Made by a program: the position numbers and the translations under genes
Shown here: piece after piece, positions 54,525 through 63,768 of the stretch
Layout: every line of letters begins with the position of its first letter
Position numbering within the stretch: position 1 is the first letter of the stretch
Assembly: GCF_025913575.1 (NCBI RefSeq)
Contig: NZ_CP109785.1
Span: 496,001 to 560,000 of the forward strand
From: Halocatena marina
GTDB taxonomy: Archaea; Halobacteriota; Halobacteria; Halobacteriales; Haloarculaceae
Length of the DNA stretch: 64,000 nucleotides
Direction of reading: 5' to 3'
The notes under the pieces: generated by a model
Seen by the model: the letters and a program-made list of their open reading frames with translations, nothing else
The model's database searches: none
Told to the model about the DNA's origin: nothing

Positions 54525-56075
54525 TTAGACAGACGGGTCGAAGTGTCGGACGAATATCCCGATGTAGAGAGCGTGAGTCACGATACCGATCGCAATGTAT
54601 CCGAGCATTGTTACGGATGATGCACCGACCGCTCCATCGACGATCACTTTGAGCGGCCAGTAAATCGGAACGGTTCCAGCGAGGAACTGGAGTGGTTCGG
54701 GGACGATCGCAATTGCGAACAGTGGTATCATAAGTGAGAACGCGACGAACTTGCTGACAGCAATTCCCTCAACGGTGTTTGCGGCGAATGACGAGATAAT
54801 GAAGGCAACACAAATCGCCCAGAGTGAGCCAACGGCAGCCGTCAGGAGCACGACCTGAGCTGAGAGATTCACCAATCCGATCAGCGGGGCTACTAGGACC
54901 GTTGAAATAAAGCTGATGAGTACAACAGAGATTCCACGGTAAGCGAGGTATCCACGACTAGTCAGTGGAGTGGTCCACAGCCCCGCGAGGATATTCTCTT
55001 CTTTTTCTTCGAGAATGAGGAGTCCAATAGCCATTCCAACCGTGAACGATGGCATCGAGAAGAACAGACCGAACACCATCGGGTAGTATGGAACAAGATC
55101 GAATCCAGGAGCAAGCCAGGCCGTGATGACCGGGATTACAAAGCGCGCGAGCAGTGCATAGAAAAACGGAAGGATCAGAATATACGTGAGCAACGGATCG
55201 CGGAGCCAGTTGCGGAGATCCGAGAGAGCAAGTGACCCGACGGCACCGAACCGTCGCCCTTCGAATATCTGCGTGATATCTGGAACAGAAACGGTACTTC
55301 CGCTGTTTTCACCAGTAGTGACGCCTTGCACGATGTGTCGTTCGAAGGCACGATCTGCGAGCACAGCGGTACCTCCAATCCAGAGAAGGAGGTAGCCGAC
55401 GGCGTAAGCGAGTTCCCACATCGGGAGTGGATCGAAGGCCCCGAAGGCACTACCGAGAAGCAATAGCGTCGCTTCAGTCGGAATGAGGTACAGCACTGGA
55501 TGGGTAATACCGATCAATTCGAGTAACGGGAGCGCGGTCGGCAACAGGTACACCACCGCTGCCATCATGTACGCGTTGATCGTGTTGAACCGCGCGACGG
55601 CAACAATACCAATCAACACGAACAGCATACACGAAAGAACGACACCGAACAGGTACAATCCGATATCGAACTGAAGCCCATGGACGCTCACAGCGATAAC
55701 GAAACTCGTGAGTACGCCTAACAGCGTGAGTGAGAGCGTCTTTGAGGCGAGATACGCCCGGCTACTCAGCGGTGAGACGACTAAGGCATCGAGAACGCCG
55801 TCCCTTTTCTCGAATAGAACGAGAGCACCAGTGAACAGAAAGCCGATAAACACCGGATCACTGAGAATGACGAGTGTGACGGCAGTAGCCCGGGCTGAAG
55901 CCGGAAGACTCAGCACACCGATTACGTACAGCGCCACCATGACTGCATAGACGGTGTAGAATCCGTACCGTATCTGTAGCTTCAGATCCCACCAAAGCAT
56001 AGACACGAGAGCACCCGGTTCCGATGATTGCTGGTGTGAGCACTCCGAGTCCGCTGTTGGAACTGCGCGATTCAT
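54525..56075 (-). CDS. ABC-2-type exporter permease, double-length
   Basis: The 516 residues contain about 12 membrane helices in two halves: the first begins after KLQIRYGFYTVYAVMVALYV, the second near LSDLRNWLRDPLLTYILILP. Each half has the six-helix ABC-2 pattern, so this is probably a fused permease that works with one ATPase. It overlaps the ATPase gene by 4 nt (ATGA), and their divergent TetR neighbour suggests a drug or lipid exporter. The substrate is unknown. The N-terminal 28 residues are cytosolic, polar and rich in Ser/Glu. Confidence 0.83.
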   Translation of the reverse strand: MNRAVPTADSECSHQQSSEPGALVSMLWWDLKLQIRYGFYTVYAVMVALYVIGVLSLPASARATAVTLVILSDPVFIGFLFTGALVLFEKRDGVLDALVVSPLSSRAYLASKTLSLTLLGVLTSFVIAVSVHGLQFDIGLYLFGVVLSCMLFVLIGIVAVARFNTINAYMMAAVVYLLPTALPLLELIGITHPVLYLIPTEATLLLLGSAFGAFDPLPMWELAYAVGYLLLWIGGTAVLADRAFERHIVQGVTTGENSGSTVSVPDITQIFEGRRFGAVGSLALSDLRNWLRDPLLTYILILPFFYALLARFVIPVITAWLAPGFDLVPYYPMVFGLFFSMPSFTVGMAIGLLILEEKEENILAGLWTTPLTSRGYLAYRGISVVLISFISTVLVAPLIGLVNLSAQVVLLTAAVGSLWAICVAFIISSFAANTVEGIAVSKFVAFSLMIPLFAIAIVPEPLQFLAGTVPIYWPLKVIVDGAVGASSVTMLGYIAIGIVTHALYIGIFVRHFDPSV

Positions 56076-57163
56076 TGGAGTTCCTCGCCAGTAACCTCAA
56101 GGAAGACATCTTCGAGCGTTGCCTCTTCGGTGTGGATGGTTTCGATATCACCGGAATCGACTAGTGTATTGAACGATTCATCACTATCGAGCGTATCGAG
56201 ATTGAATCGTTGTGATTCGAGTCGGCCGTCGCGTCGGACTTCGACGCGGACACGTCGGTTGCCGTGAGATCTTTTGAGTGTTTTTGGCGTCTCGATTACT
56301 GGAATCTCGCCATCGATCATGAACGCGACCCGATCGCACAACTGATCGGCGACGGTCATGTCGTGTGTCGTAATGAATACGGTCTTACCCGCGGTTTGCA
56401 AGTCGAGCACGATGTCTTTGATCCTGCGCGCGTTCATCGGATCGAGTCCGCCGGTTGGTTCGTCTAAGAACAGGAGGTCGGGGTCGTGAAGCAATGCACG
56501 GGCAACGTTGAGACGGCCCTTCATTCCCTTCGAGTAGCCGCTGACGTTTTCATTGGCGGCGTCAGCAAGCCCGACAAGATCGAGGACCGCTCGTGGATCA
56601 CGGGTCTCGCCCTCGTAGAGTGAACCGAACAGTTCGAGATTTTTTCGCCCCGTCAATTTGAGGTAGTGGTTCGGTGCCTCTGCAGAGATGCCAATCCGTT
56701 CGTAGTACGAACCACTGTGGTCTGACACTTCGTTCCCGAACACGGCCGCTCCCCCCTTGTACTCGTCGAGGAGTCCAATGAGGATTTTTTGTGTCGTGCT
56801 CTTTCCAGCTCCACTCGGTCCGAGAAAGCCGAAAATTTCCCCTTCGTGAACGCTGAATGAGATATCTTGTACTGCTGGTGAAGTGGCCCCCGGATACGTG
56901 TAGGTGAGTCCAGACACGTTGACGATGGCTTCTGTCTGCTGCTTCCGATCATGGTCGTCCGTGCCATTTGTATCGGAAACTGCTGCAATCTCCGATGTCG
57001 ATGGCCGGAAGTCGAATCGTGCTTGGATAGCGTCTCTCGTGCTCGATTCGTTCGATCCCTGGAAGCTACTTTGCTGTTGACGCTGGATAGTATCTGAGTG
57101 TGAGTCGATCTCGCCAGCGGTTTCGCGCTTGTTGATGTGGGCAATCAGTTCGGTCAGTACCAT
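56072..57163 (-). CDS. ABC exporter ATPase with N-terminal extension
   Basis: A 363-residue protein. The ATPase domain starts near residue 83 (AIVNVSGLTYTYPGA). Walker A is GPSGAGKST (about residues 118-126), the signature is a divergent VSGYSKGMKGRL, and Walker B is LLFLDEPTGGLDP with the H-loop ITTHDMTVA. The C-terminal 70 residues are the extra domain of drug/ABC-2 exporter ATPases. The first 80 residues are polar and low complexity (RQQQSSFQGSNESSTRDA), unusual for the family. The start at 57163 sits next to the palindromic operator and agrees with a TATA-like box about 26 nt upstream. Confidence 0.85.
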   Translation of the reverse strand: MVLTELIAHINKRETAGEIDSHSDTIQRQQQSSFQGSNESSTRDAIQARFDFRPSTSEIAAVSDTNGTDDHDRKQQTEAIVNVSGLTYTYPGATSPAVQDISFSVHEGEIFGFLGPSGAGKSTTQKILIGLLDEYKGGAAVFGNEVSDHSGSYYERIGISAEAPNHYLKLTGRKNLELFGSLYEGETRDPRAVLDLVGLADAANENVSGYSKGMKGRLNVARALLHDPDLLFLDEPTGGLDPMNARRIKDIVLDLQTAGKTVFITTHDMTVADQLCDRVAFMIDGEIPVIETPKTLKRSHGNRRVRVEVRRDGRLESQRFNLDTLDSDESFNTLVDSGDIETIHTEEATLEDVFLEVTGEELQ

Positions 57164-57174
57164 ACCCGTTCGTT

Positions 57175-57243
57175 GACTCTATGACTATATATTTATTCTG
57201 GTCATAGAGTCTGACTGATGACCAGATTATTTATATAGTCATA
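57175..57243. promoter_or_regulatory. Palindromic divergent operator/promoter between ABC and TetR genes
   Basis: Two nested inverted repeats are seen. An 11-bp arm, gactctatgac (57175-57185), pairs exactly with gtcatagagtc (57201-57211). A 24-nt arm (57180-57203) pairs with 57220-57243 in 21 of 24 positions; both arms carry TATGACTATATA and TCTGGTC. Each large arm includes the TATA-like box of one gene (spacing about 26 nt to each start), so binding here would cover both promoters. The likely binder is the adjacent TetR protein, which would repress the exporter and itself. Confidence 0.75.
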
Positions 57244-57259
57244 TACCGAATCTGGTGAT

Positions 57260-57925
57260 ATGGGCAATTACAGCGATGAACCGAGAGACAGGCGGGGATT
57301 TAGTGCTGAAGAGCACCATCGAATCCGAGAGCATCTCATCGAAACAGCGCGCGAACTGCTGTTCACCTATCGGCCAGAGAAGATTACCATCACGGATATC
57401 ACTGAACCGGTTGGTATCGGCAAAGGAAGCTTTTACAGATTTTTTGACAGTAAAGCAGATCTCTATCTCGTACTACTGCAGCGCGAAATAGAGGAGTTTG
57501 TCGAGCACGTGCGTTCGGAACTGTCTGATGTGGATGAGCCACGTAGGGGGCTCGAACGACTATTCTGGTGCTACGCTGAATTTGCCGAGGAAAATCCACT
57601 CGTTCGTCGGATGGTTATCCAGAACGACTATCGAAAACTGATGCGAAATGTCTCACCAGATCGAATTGAACAGATGCAAAGCGAGGAGATGGCTGAACTT
57701 CTACCAATTATTGAACCGCTTCGGACAGAAGGTAGCGGAATGCTCGAAAATACCGAAACGGCGACACTTCTTGGTCTCATGGGTGGCTCGATCGGTCTTC
57801 TCGCTCTACACAAAGACGAATTCGACGAGTACGATGGTCCTGAAATATACGAAGAAGATTACTACAAGCGAGTACAGAACGTGCTCATCTCGTCGCTGGC
57901 AAGAGGTTTAACGGTTAATGAATGA
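57260..57925 (+). CDS. TetR-family transcriptional regulator
   Basis: A 221-residue repressor. The N-terminal HTH spans residues 20-65: HLIETARELLFTYRPEKITI, then ITEPVGIGKGSFYRFFDSKA with the recognition helix GKGSFYRFF. The C-terminal 150 residues form an all-helical ligand domain with LERLFWCYAEFAEENPLVRR and TLLGLMGGSIGLLALH, an AcrR-like layout. It is divergent from an ABC exporter with 96 nt between the starts, and the gap holds the palindrome. The ligand is probably an exporter substrate. Both promoters should be derepressed when it leaves the operator. Confidence 0.9.
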   Translation: MGNYSDEPRDRRGFSAEEHHRIREHLIETARELLFTYRPEKITITDITEPVGIGKGSFYRFFDSKADLYLVLLQREIEEFVEHVRSELSDVDEPRRGLERLFWCYAEFAEENPLVRRMVIQNDYRKLMRNVSPDRIEQMQSEEMAELLPIIEPLRTEGSGMLENTETATLLGLMGGSIGLLALHKDEFDEYDGPEIYEEDYYKRVQNVLISSLARGLTVNE

Positions 57926-59196
57926 TCGATGATGTGTAACTGTCGCTAAAACAAGCTCTTTGCCGATCTTCTTCTTTTCTGTTACTGGAACGTAAGCGTC
58001 CGAACTGATTGATCCTTTTGACCAATCTACGAGAGCCCACCAACTGGTGGAAAATGTAGTAACGTATCTATTTGTGATGTTCTGTTGCCCTTCGCATCTT
58101 CACTAGACAAAAATGATTATATACTCGTTTCAATTATTATAACTGTCAAAATTATCCAATTCCTAATTATTAACCACGGAGACAATCTATAAAAGATGCT
58201 ACCTTTCCACGAATACTTCTCGAAACTATACTTTGTATTTGTCCGTAGTGGTGTACTGCTGTTGTTGGTATAACCATCCTTTGAATGATATTATACAATT
58301 TTATGTATATGGTCCTATCAAACAATATATACAACGATAACAGTCCGGGATGAGTTGTTTAGTATGGTGATCAAAAGTACAATTATTATCGAAATTTACT
58401 GATGGGGCTATGAGGGCAAGCTTCTATTATTTACTCTAATCGATGCGAAACGTATTGATAGTGGGTGTAGCGGTCAACGGACGTTGAAGTCTTCATCATT
58501 ACTGTCTATCTGACAGCACTCTCATTACAAAGGTACGGCTGTAATCCATCCACGAATATGAACGATACGTGGTCAGCCTTTTGAACTGAGTGCTTCGTGC
58601 TCCAGAAGCACTATTATCGACTGAAATTCGGTAATTACAAACGCAATAGTTGTCGATACGAATGAGGGCATTACAGATGTACGTGTGTGAGTGGATACCT
58701 TCGTATATCTGTTTTGAAGATTGTCCAGTCGGTCTCGAATTGCCAATCAGGGGTAACGAGAGTTATTGTCCCGATCCACAATGACAAAGGACTCGAATTG
58801 GCGGGCATACCGAACGAACGCTCAGCGTCTCTCTGTGGCTACACAGAACGCTCGTAGTTAATACGTGAATTCTACGAAATGGACGCTACCGTGTTTGCAG
58901 TTAGCGAATTGAATCGAGTACTACAGAAACGGAAACGGACTCCGTTGTTCAATCGGTGATAGACCAAATTGGCACGCATAGCGGGCTCATCGAACGACAG
59001 TGTCACTCATCAGTATCGACGCTTTACCAAACGTCTCGTTCCAAATATACAGCAGTCATCTGCGAACACAGTCGGTTTGTGAGAAGCGAACAGTGGGTCA
59101 ATGATTTTTAATACAATCGGTAGCGATCATAAGGTTTGGTGTCCAAATGCTGGATTTTATTGCCGATATCGGTAACTGTGGTGGAACCTGAAAAGA
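57926..59196. other. 1.27-kb region without a supported gene
   Basis: The longest gap in the window. The left part (57926-58440) is strongly AT-rich, and the right part (58440-59100) has GC closer to coding DNA but no long frame in either direction; one short frame at 58879-58959 (DATVFAVSELNRVLQKRKRT) looks protein-like without a match. I see no terminal inverted repeats or transposase motifs. Decayed genes or inserted DNA are likely explanations, and an RNA gene cannot be excluded. Confidence 0.4.
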
Positions 59197-59976
59197 CTAC
59201 ACGTGAGTAGCGTTTACTTCTATGACGTTAGCAGCACCGCGGACGAATTCAGGGAGTTCCTTTCGGAATCGATCTCCCTTCAATCGGCTCGTTGGTCCCG
59301 AGATGCTGATCGCACCTTGAATATCGCCTTTCGAATGTTCAATTGGCGCGGCAACACATCGCAGACCCTGTAAAATCTCTTCATCGTCGAACGAGACGTT
59401 TTCCTCGCGGATTTGGTTCAGCTCTGTGAATAGTTCCTCACGAGTCGAGACTGTGTTGACTGTCCGTTGGGGTAAGCCCGTTTGATCGATAATTCCCTCA
59501 ACACGTTCTTTTGGAAGTTGTGACAGGATCGCCTTTCCAAGTGCTGTACAGTGGAGGTCCTTCCGATTACCCGTATAGGATGCTGTCTGGATGGCATTCT
59601 CTCCACTTACCTTGTGTAAGTAGACACCGGTTCCGTGCTCTTCGACCATAAACTGAGCGACTTCACCGGTCTCTTGTGCAAGGCGGTCAACCTCTTTCGT
59701 TGTTATCTCGTAAATATCAACGTTTGTCTTGGCATACTCTCCAAAGTCGACGAACCGGAGGCTTATGCGGTATTCGTCCCCTCGCTTGACAACGAACTCG
59801 CTATCGATGAGCGTCGCCAGGTGGCTGTGAACGGTCGCTTTGGCGAGACCGAGATGATCGGCGAGTTCGGTGACACCAGCTCCGTCGAGGTCTCGGAGTG
59901 CTTCGAGTATCCCTGCCGTCGTTTGGACGGCCTTCACCCGCCGTCCTCCGTTGTTCTGACCGCCGTGGTTGCTCAT
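59197..59976 (-). CDS. IclR-family transcriptional regulator
   Basis: A 259-residue regulator. The N-terminal winged helix covers residues 15-75: VKAVQTTAGILEALRDLDGA, then VTELADHLGLAKATVHSHLA and ATLIDSEFVVKRGDEYRISL. The effector domain follows, with GVYLHKVSGENAIQ, RKDLHCTALGKAILSQLP and LRCVAAPIEHSKGDIQGAIS. In Haloferax the IclR protein XacR controls xylose and arabinose catabolism; the neighbours here (GH31 alpha-xylosidase-like, enolase-superfamily dehydratase, ABC ATPase) match that setting. A 6-bp inverted repeat, atgatc/gatcat (59979-60003), directly upstream could be an operator. Confidence 0.88.
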   Translation of the reverse strand: MSNHGGQNNGGRRVKAVQTTAGILEALRDLDGAGVTELADHLGLAKATVHSHLATLIDSEFVVKRGDEYRISLRFVDFGEYAKTNVDIYEITTKEVDRLAQETGEVAQFMVEEHGTGVYLHKVSGENAIQTASYTGNRKDLHCTALGKAILSQLPKERVEGIIDQTGLPQRTVNTVSTREELFTELNQIREENVSFDDEEILQGLRCVAAPIEHSKGDIQGAISISGPTSRLKGDRFRKELPEFVRGAANVIEVNATHV

Positions 59977-60101
59977 GCATGATCGTACTTATCGCAAGAT
60001 CATATCGTTTGTGATGAACGAACACGACACAACGATGTATTCGCGTGGAGCGAAACAGAGAATTCTGACGGAGTTAGAGTCAGAACAACAGTCGGAGACG
60101 G

Positions 60102-61232
60102 TCAGGTTCGAGAAACTGGTTCGGCAGCCTTGGTCTGGGCACTGTTCTTGACGGCTTCGCCGGTCTCGGCATCGAAAAGATGGATCTTATCTTCAGGAAA
60201 CTCGATATCGATGCTATCGCCCGACGAAAGACGTATATCTCCATCGACGCTCGCAGTGTGCGTCTCTTCACCGATGGAAATGTAAATATAGCTCAGTTCA
60301 CCCATCGGTTCGACTACTTCGACTTCAGTCTGAATAGCGTTTGTCACACTCTCTTCGACGATAGTGATGTGTTCGGGACGGATACCGAGTTCCAATCGCT
60401 TGGATGTTTGGCCGATATTGTCGATGATCTCGGATGAAATCGTGTAGGTAAACTCGTCGTGTTCTAGCACATCACCGTTTCGCGCCACCGAAAGGAAGTT
60501 CATCGATGGTGATCCGATGAATCCTGCGACGAAACGGTTTCTGGGCTGGTGGTAACACGTAAGAGGCGTACCGAGCTGTTGCAGTTCTCCATCGTTGAGG
60601 ACAGCGATGTAATCGCCCATCGTCATTGCCTCTGTCTGGTCGTGGGTCACGTATATAGTGGTCACGCCCATATCTTGTTGGAGCTGCTGGATTTCGGTGC
60701 GCATCGTCGTCCGCAGCTTTGCATCGAGGTTACTGAGCGGCTCGTCCATCAGGAACACTTCGGGTTCTCGGATGATGGCACGGCCAAGGGCAACGCGCTG
60801 TTGTTGGCCACCAGAGAGCTCTGAAGGCTTTTTCCCGAGTAGCTCCTCGATTTCGAGCAGCTCTGCCGTCTCTTCGACTCGTTCGTTGATTTCATCTCTA
60901 CCGAGATCGGTGGTAATCTTCAACCCGTAGCCGATGTTCTTTCGGACAGACATGTGCGGATAGAGCGCGTAGTTCTGGAATACCATCGCCATGTTCCGGT
61001 CCTTCGGCTTGAGGCGGGTTATATCGCGGTCGTTGAGTAGTATCTGCCCCGATGTCACAGTTTCTAGTCCCGCGATACACCGGAGTGTCGTCGACTTTCC
61101 ACAGCCAGACGGTCCGACGAGGACGAGAAAATCACCATTATCGACCGTCACGTCGAGGTCGTCGACAGCAACGATCTCGTTGTCTTCTACGTTGAATACT
61201 TTTTTTAGGCCGTTGAGTTCTAATTGTCCCAT
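60102..61232 (-). CDS. Sugar ABC transporter ATPase (MalK/UgpC family)
   Basis: A 376-residue ATPase. Walker A is GPSGCGKST (about residues 38-46), the Q-loop MVFQNYALYPHMSV, the signature LSGGQQQRVALGRAI, Walker B VFLMDEPLSNLDAKL and the H-loop YVTHDQTEAM. The C-terminal TOBE/regulatory domain starts near residue 245 and includes LGIRPEHITIVEES. Such ATPases power carbohydrate uptake and can be shared between several permeases, which are not in this window. In the Haloferax xylose/arabinose system the equivalent ATPases are XacJ/XacK. It lies about 70 nt downstream of the GH31 gene on the same strand, probably one operon. Confidence 0.9.
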   Translation of the reverse strand: MGQLELNGLKKVFNVEDNEIVAVDDLDVTVDNGDFLVLVGPSGCGKSTTLRCIAGLETVTSGQILLNDRDITRLKPKDRNMAMVFQNYALYPHMSVRKNIGYGLKITTDLGRDEINERVEETAELLEIEELLGKKPSELSGGQQQRVALGRAIIREPEVFLMDEPLSNLDAKLRTTMRTEIQQLQQDMGVTTIYVTHDQTEAMTMGDYIAVLNDGELQQLGTPLTCYHQPRNRFVAGFIGSPSMNFLSVARNGDVLEHDEFTYTISSEIIDNIGQTSKRLELGIRPEHITIVEESVTNAIQTEVEVVEPMGELSYIYISIGEETHTASVDGDIRLSSGDSIDIEFPEDKIHLFDAETGEAVKNSAQTKAAEPVSRT

Positions 61233-61301
61233 TGTTCACCTATTATCTACTGTGCCATCATTTAGCAGCCCATCTTATAAAACCATCTCTTGACCCCTGA
61301 G

Positions 61302-63638
61302 CTACGTCTTGACTACCACGTGATCATCATCGACGGTCCATTCGCCACTCACCGTCACCTCAGTAACGCGAGTGAGCTCTGTGCTGTTGACGAGTACTGC
61401 GTCTGGCGTTGGTCCATCGATGACGATGGTGATCGAATCGGCAGTGATATTGCCGAATGAAACGAAAAGCGCATTCTCTTCGGTTACAATCGCCATATCG
61501 ATCAGTTCGTCAGCGTCTTCGTCGTAGAACCGGCCAGTAGCAGTCCCGTCGGCGTCGAGTGTCGTACGGAGCGTTAGTGACTCGGGGGTCCCCGAATGGA
61601 CCGTCTCAGTTGGCTCACGCCAAGGTATCATGCTGCCGGCCCGCAGGAATATCGGCATGATCTCCAGCGGGGTGTCGACGCTGATGGTTGCGTTTCCGTT
61701 GTGGTGCTCGTCTGTCCAAATACTGATCCATTCACCCTCTGGGAGGTAGACCTCCCGCATCCCCGATGCCTCGAAAACTGGTGCGACGAGCAGATCTGTT
61801 CCGACGAGATACTCTGTATCGAGACGATGTGTGTTTGGATCGTCCTGATATTCGAGAACGAGCGGACGAATCACGGGAAGACCAGTCCGCGCGGCGATCT
61901 CCGCGTACGTATAAACATACGGTAGCAGTGAGTATCGGATTCGGGAGTACTCACGGAAGATATCGAGCGCTCGCTCACCGAACTCCCACGGTTCTCGGGG
62001 CGTGGTGCCGTGACAGCGCGCGTTGCTCGATAAGAGACCGAACTGTGCCCACCGAGTGTAGAGTGCATTAGTAGGAGTACCACGGAACCCACCGATGTCG
62101 TGACTCCAGTACGCGATACCTGACAATGAGGCAGAGAGACCTCCCCGGAGTGCTGCACTCATCCCGTTCCAGGTCGTCTGCGGGTCGCCACCCCAGTGCA
62201 TTGGGAATCGTTGGCTCCCTGTCCACGCTGATCGTCCCCAGACGATGGCCTCATCGGTGCCATTGACCTCGCCGACCACCTCGTAGACCGCTTTGTTGTA
62301 CAAATACGGGTAGAGATTGTGCATCGATGCCCCGCTCTTGCCATTCGCAAAGACGGCATCCTCCGGGACGTACTCACCATAGTCGGTCTTGAATACGTCG
62401 ACGCCCATCTCAAGCAGACGACGGTGTTTGTCCTTCCACCACTCGACAGCATCAGGATTCGTGAAATCAACGAGTGCACCTCGATAGTCACCCTGACACG
62501 TGTGGTCCATCACGTACGGTTTTCCAGTCCCATCGCTGACGAAGTACCCCTCACGTGCGCCCGCTTCGAACGCCTCCGTGCCGACGGGAACGTGTGGATG
62601 TTCCCACAACGACAGACGGAAATCGTTCTCGTGTAGCCCAGATATCATCCCCTCTGGGTCGGGGAACTGTTCGGTGTCCCACGCCAAGTCCGTCGAGCAG
62701 TGATCGCGCATCCAGAACGGATCCAGATGGACGACATCGCTCGGAATCTCCGCTTCGCGGAGTCGGTCAACGATGGCTTCGAGTTGGTCGCGCGACTCGT
62801 AGCCGAGCCGTGACATCCACGTGCCGAAACTCCACTTCGGTGGTCGGTCCGGCCGACCAGTCATCGCCGTGTACGACCGCAGGATGTCCGTGAAGTCGGG
62901 ACCGTAGAAAAAGATGAATGCGAAGCTGTCATCGGCGACGGAGACGGACGCGCTGGCCGTCGATGTCTTCCCGAAATCATAGTGGACGCGCGCTGTTGTC
63001 TCTACCAACATTCCGTATCCTTTCGATGAGAGGTGAAATGGGATGTTTTTGTATGCACGCGGTGTTTCCGTCCCGAGCGGTTCCTCGTGCCAGAGATCGA
63101 GTTCCCGACCGCGACGGTCGAACTCGACGAACTGTTCGCCTGCGCCGTAGAGCTTTTCGCTCGGATCGAGACTGAACGCTGTTCCTGTCTCTGTGATGCG
63201 TCGAGGGTTGTGGTTGATCTCTTCCTGTGTGAATCCCAATGGATCCACGCGTGAACGCGCGAACACATCTGTATCGTGACGTTGCTCTCGAAGGATCTCC
63301 TCACCATCCTTGATACGGAAGCTCCACTCGTCGAGACCGATGACGACCTCCAATGCCCCCGTATCGAGGACGAGTGTCCCGTCTATCTCGCTCACAGCAA
63401 GCGCGACACTATCGGTGAGCGCGTCTCGTTTGATGTCGGGATACTCTCGTTCGATGCGAACTTCTGGATTCGCGTGGAGTTCGAATCTGACGGTTTTTGG
63501 TCCGTAGAATTCGAGCGTCACTGGGAGTGTGCGCGAGGTCGCCGTCTCCGGCGAGTCAGTCGCACACTCAAGCCTAACGGTGGTTCCGTCGATAGAATAG
63601 TCGTCGACAGCTACGACAGTAATGCGTTCGCTCGTCAT
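61302..63638 (-). CDS. GH31 glycosidase, alpha-xylosidase-like
   Basis: A 778-residue protein if started at MTSERITVVAVDDYS; the upstream 37 codons are likely non-coding. The N-terminal beta-sandwich has TGTAFSLDPSEKLYGAGEQF. The (beta/alpha)8 core has WSFGTWMSRLGYESRDQLEA. The nucleophile is in DVFKTDYGEYVPED (the K-T-D-[FY]-G-E pattern of YicI/XylS alpha-xylosidases) and the acid/base Asp is in RFPMHWGGDPQTTW. SGIAYWSHDIGGF and the C-terminal LVGTDLLVAPVF are also present. The pattern favours alpha-xylosidase over alpha-glucosidase (usually W-x-D-M-N-E). No signal peptide, so the substrate is imported first. Confidence 0.88.
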   Translation of the reverse strand: MTSERITVVAVDDYSIDGTTVRLECATDSPETATSRTLPVTLEFYGPKTVRFELHANPEVRIEREYPDIKRDALTDSVALAVSEIDGTLVLDTGALEVVIGLDEWSFRIKDGEEILREQRHDTDVFARSRVDPLGFTQEEINHNPRRITETGTAFSLDPSEKLYGAGEQFVEFDRRGRELDLWHEEPLGTETPRAYKNIPFHLSSKGYGMLVETTARVHYDFGKTSTASASVSVADDSFAFIFFYGPDFTDILRSYTAMTGRPDRPPKWSFGTWMSRLGYESRDQLEAIVDRLREAEIPSDVVHLDPFWMRDHCSTDLAWDTEQFPDPEGMISGLHENDFRLSLWEHPHVPVGTEAFEAGAREGYFVSDGTGKPYVMDHTCQGDYRGALVDFTNPDAVEWWKDKHRRLLEMGVDVFKTDYGEYVPEDAVFANGKSGASMHNLYPYLYNKAVYEVVGEVNGTDEAIVWGRSAWTGSQRFPMHWGGDPQTTWNGMSAALRGGLSASLSGIAYWSHDIGGFRGTPTNALYTRWAQFGLLSSNARCHGTTPREPWEFGERALDIFREYSRIRYSLLPYVYTYAEIAARTGLPVIRPLVLEYQDDPNTHRLDTEYLVGTDLLVAPVFEASGMREVYLPEGEWISIWTDEHHNGNATISVDTPLEIMPIFLRAGSMIPWREPTETVHSGTPESLTLRTTLDADGTATGRFYDEDADELIDMAIVTEENALFVSFGNITADSITIVIDGPTPDAVLVNSTELTRVTEVTVSGEWTVDDDHVVVKT

Positions 63639-63768
63639 TGACACTCGATTGAGCGAGACTCGCGCTATTAAAACTATCCCGCCCACCGTACTGTCAGTCG
63701 TGCTGTCGCTGTCCAGTCTATTACTGTCGCTATCACAATCTTTATTCACTCGTTACAACAGAGCATAG
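63639..63768. promoter_or_regulatory. Divergent promoter of the GH31 and dehydratase genes
   Basis: The gap holds two AT boxes: attaaaac at 63667-63674 (minus strand, about 28 nt before the GH31 ATG at 63638) and ctttattc at 63740-63747 (plus strand, about 22-28 nt before the start at 63769). Both fit leaderless transcripts. A regulator such as the adjacent IclR protein could bind between them; no repeat is obvious. Confidence 0.5.

Noticed and set aside
58879..58959. Short protein-like stretch in the long gene-free region
   Set aside because: Only 26 codons and no continuation; could be chance or a transposase scrap, not enough for a feature.
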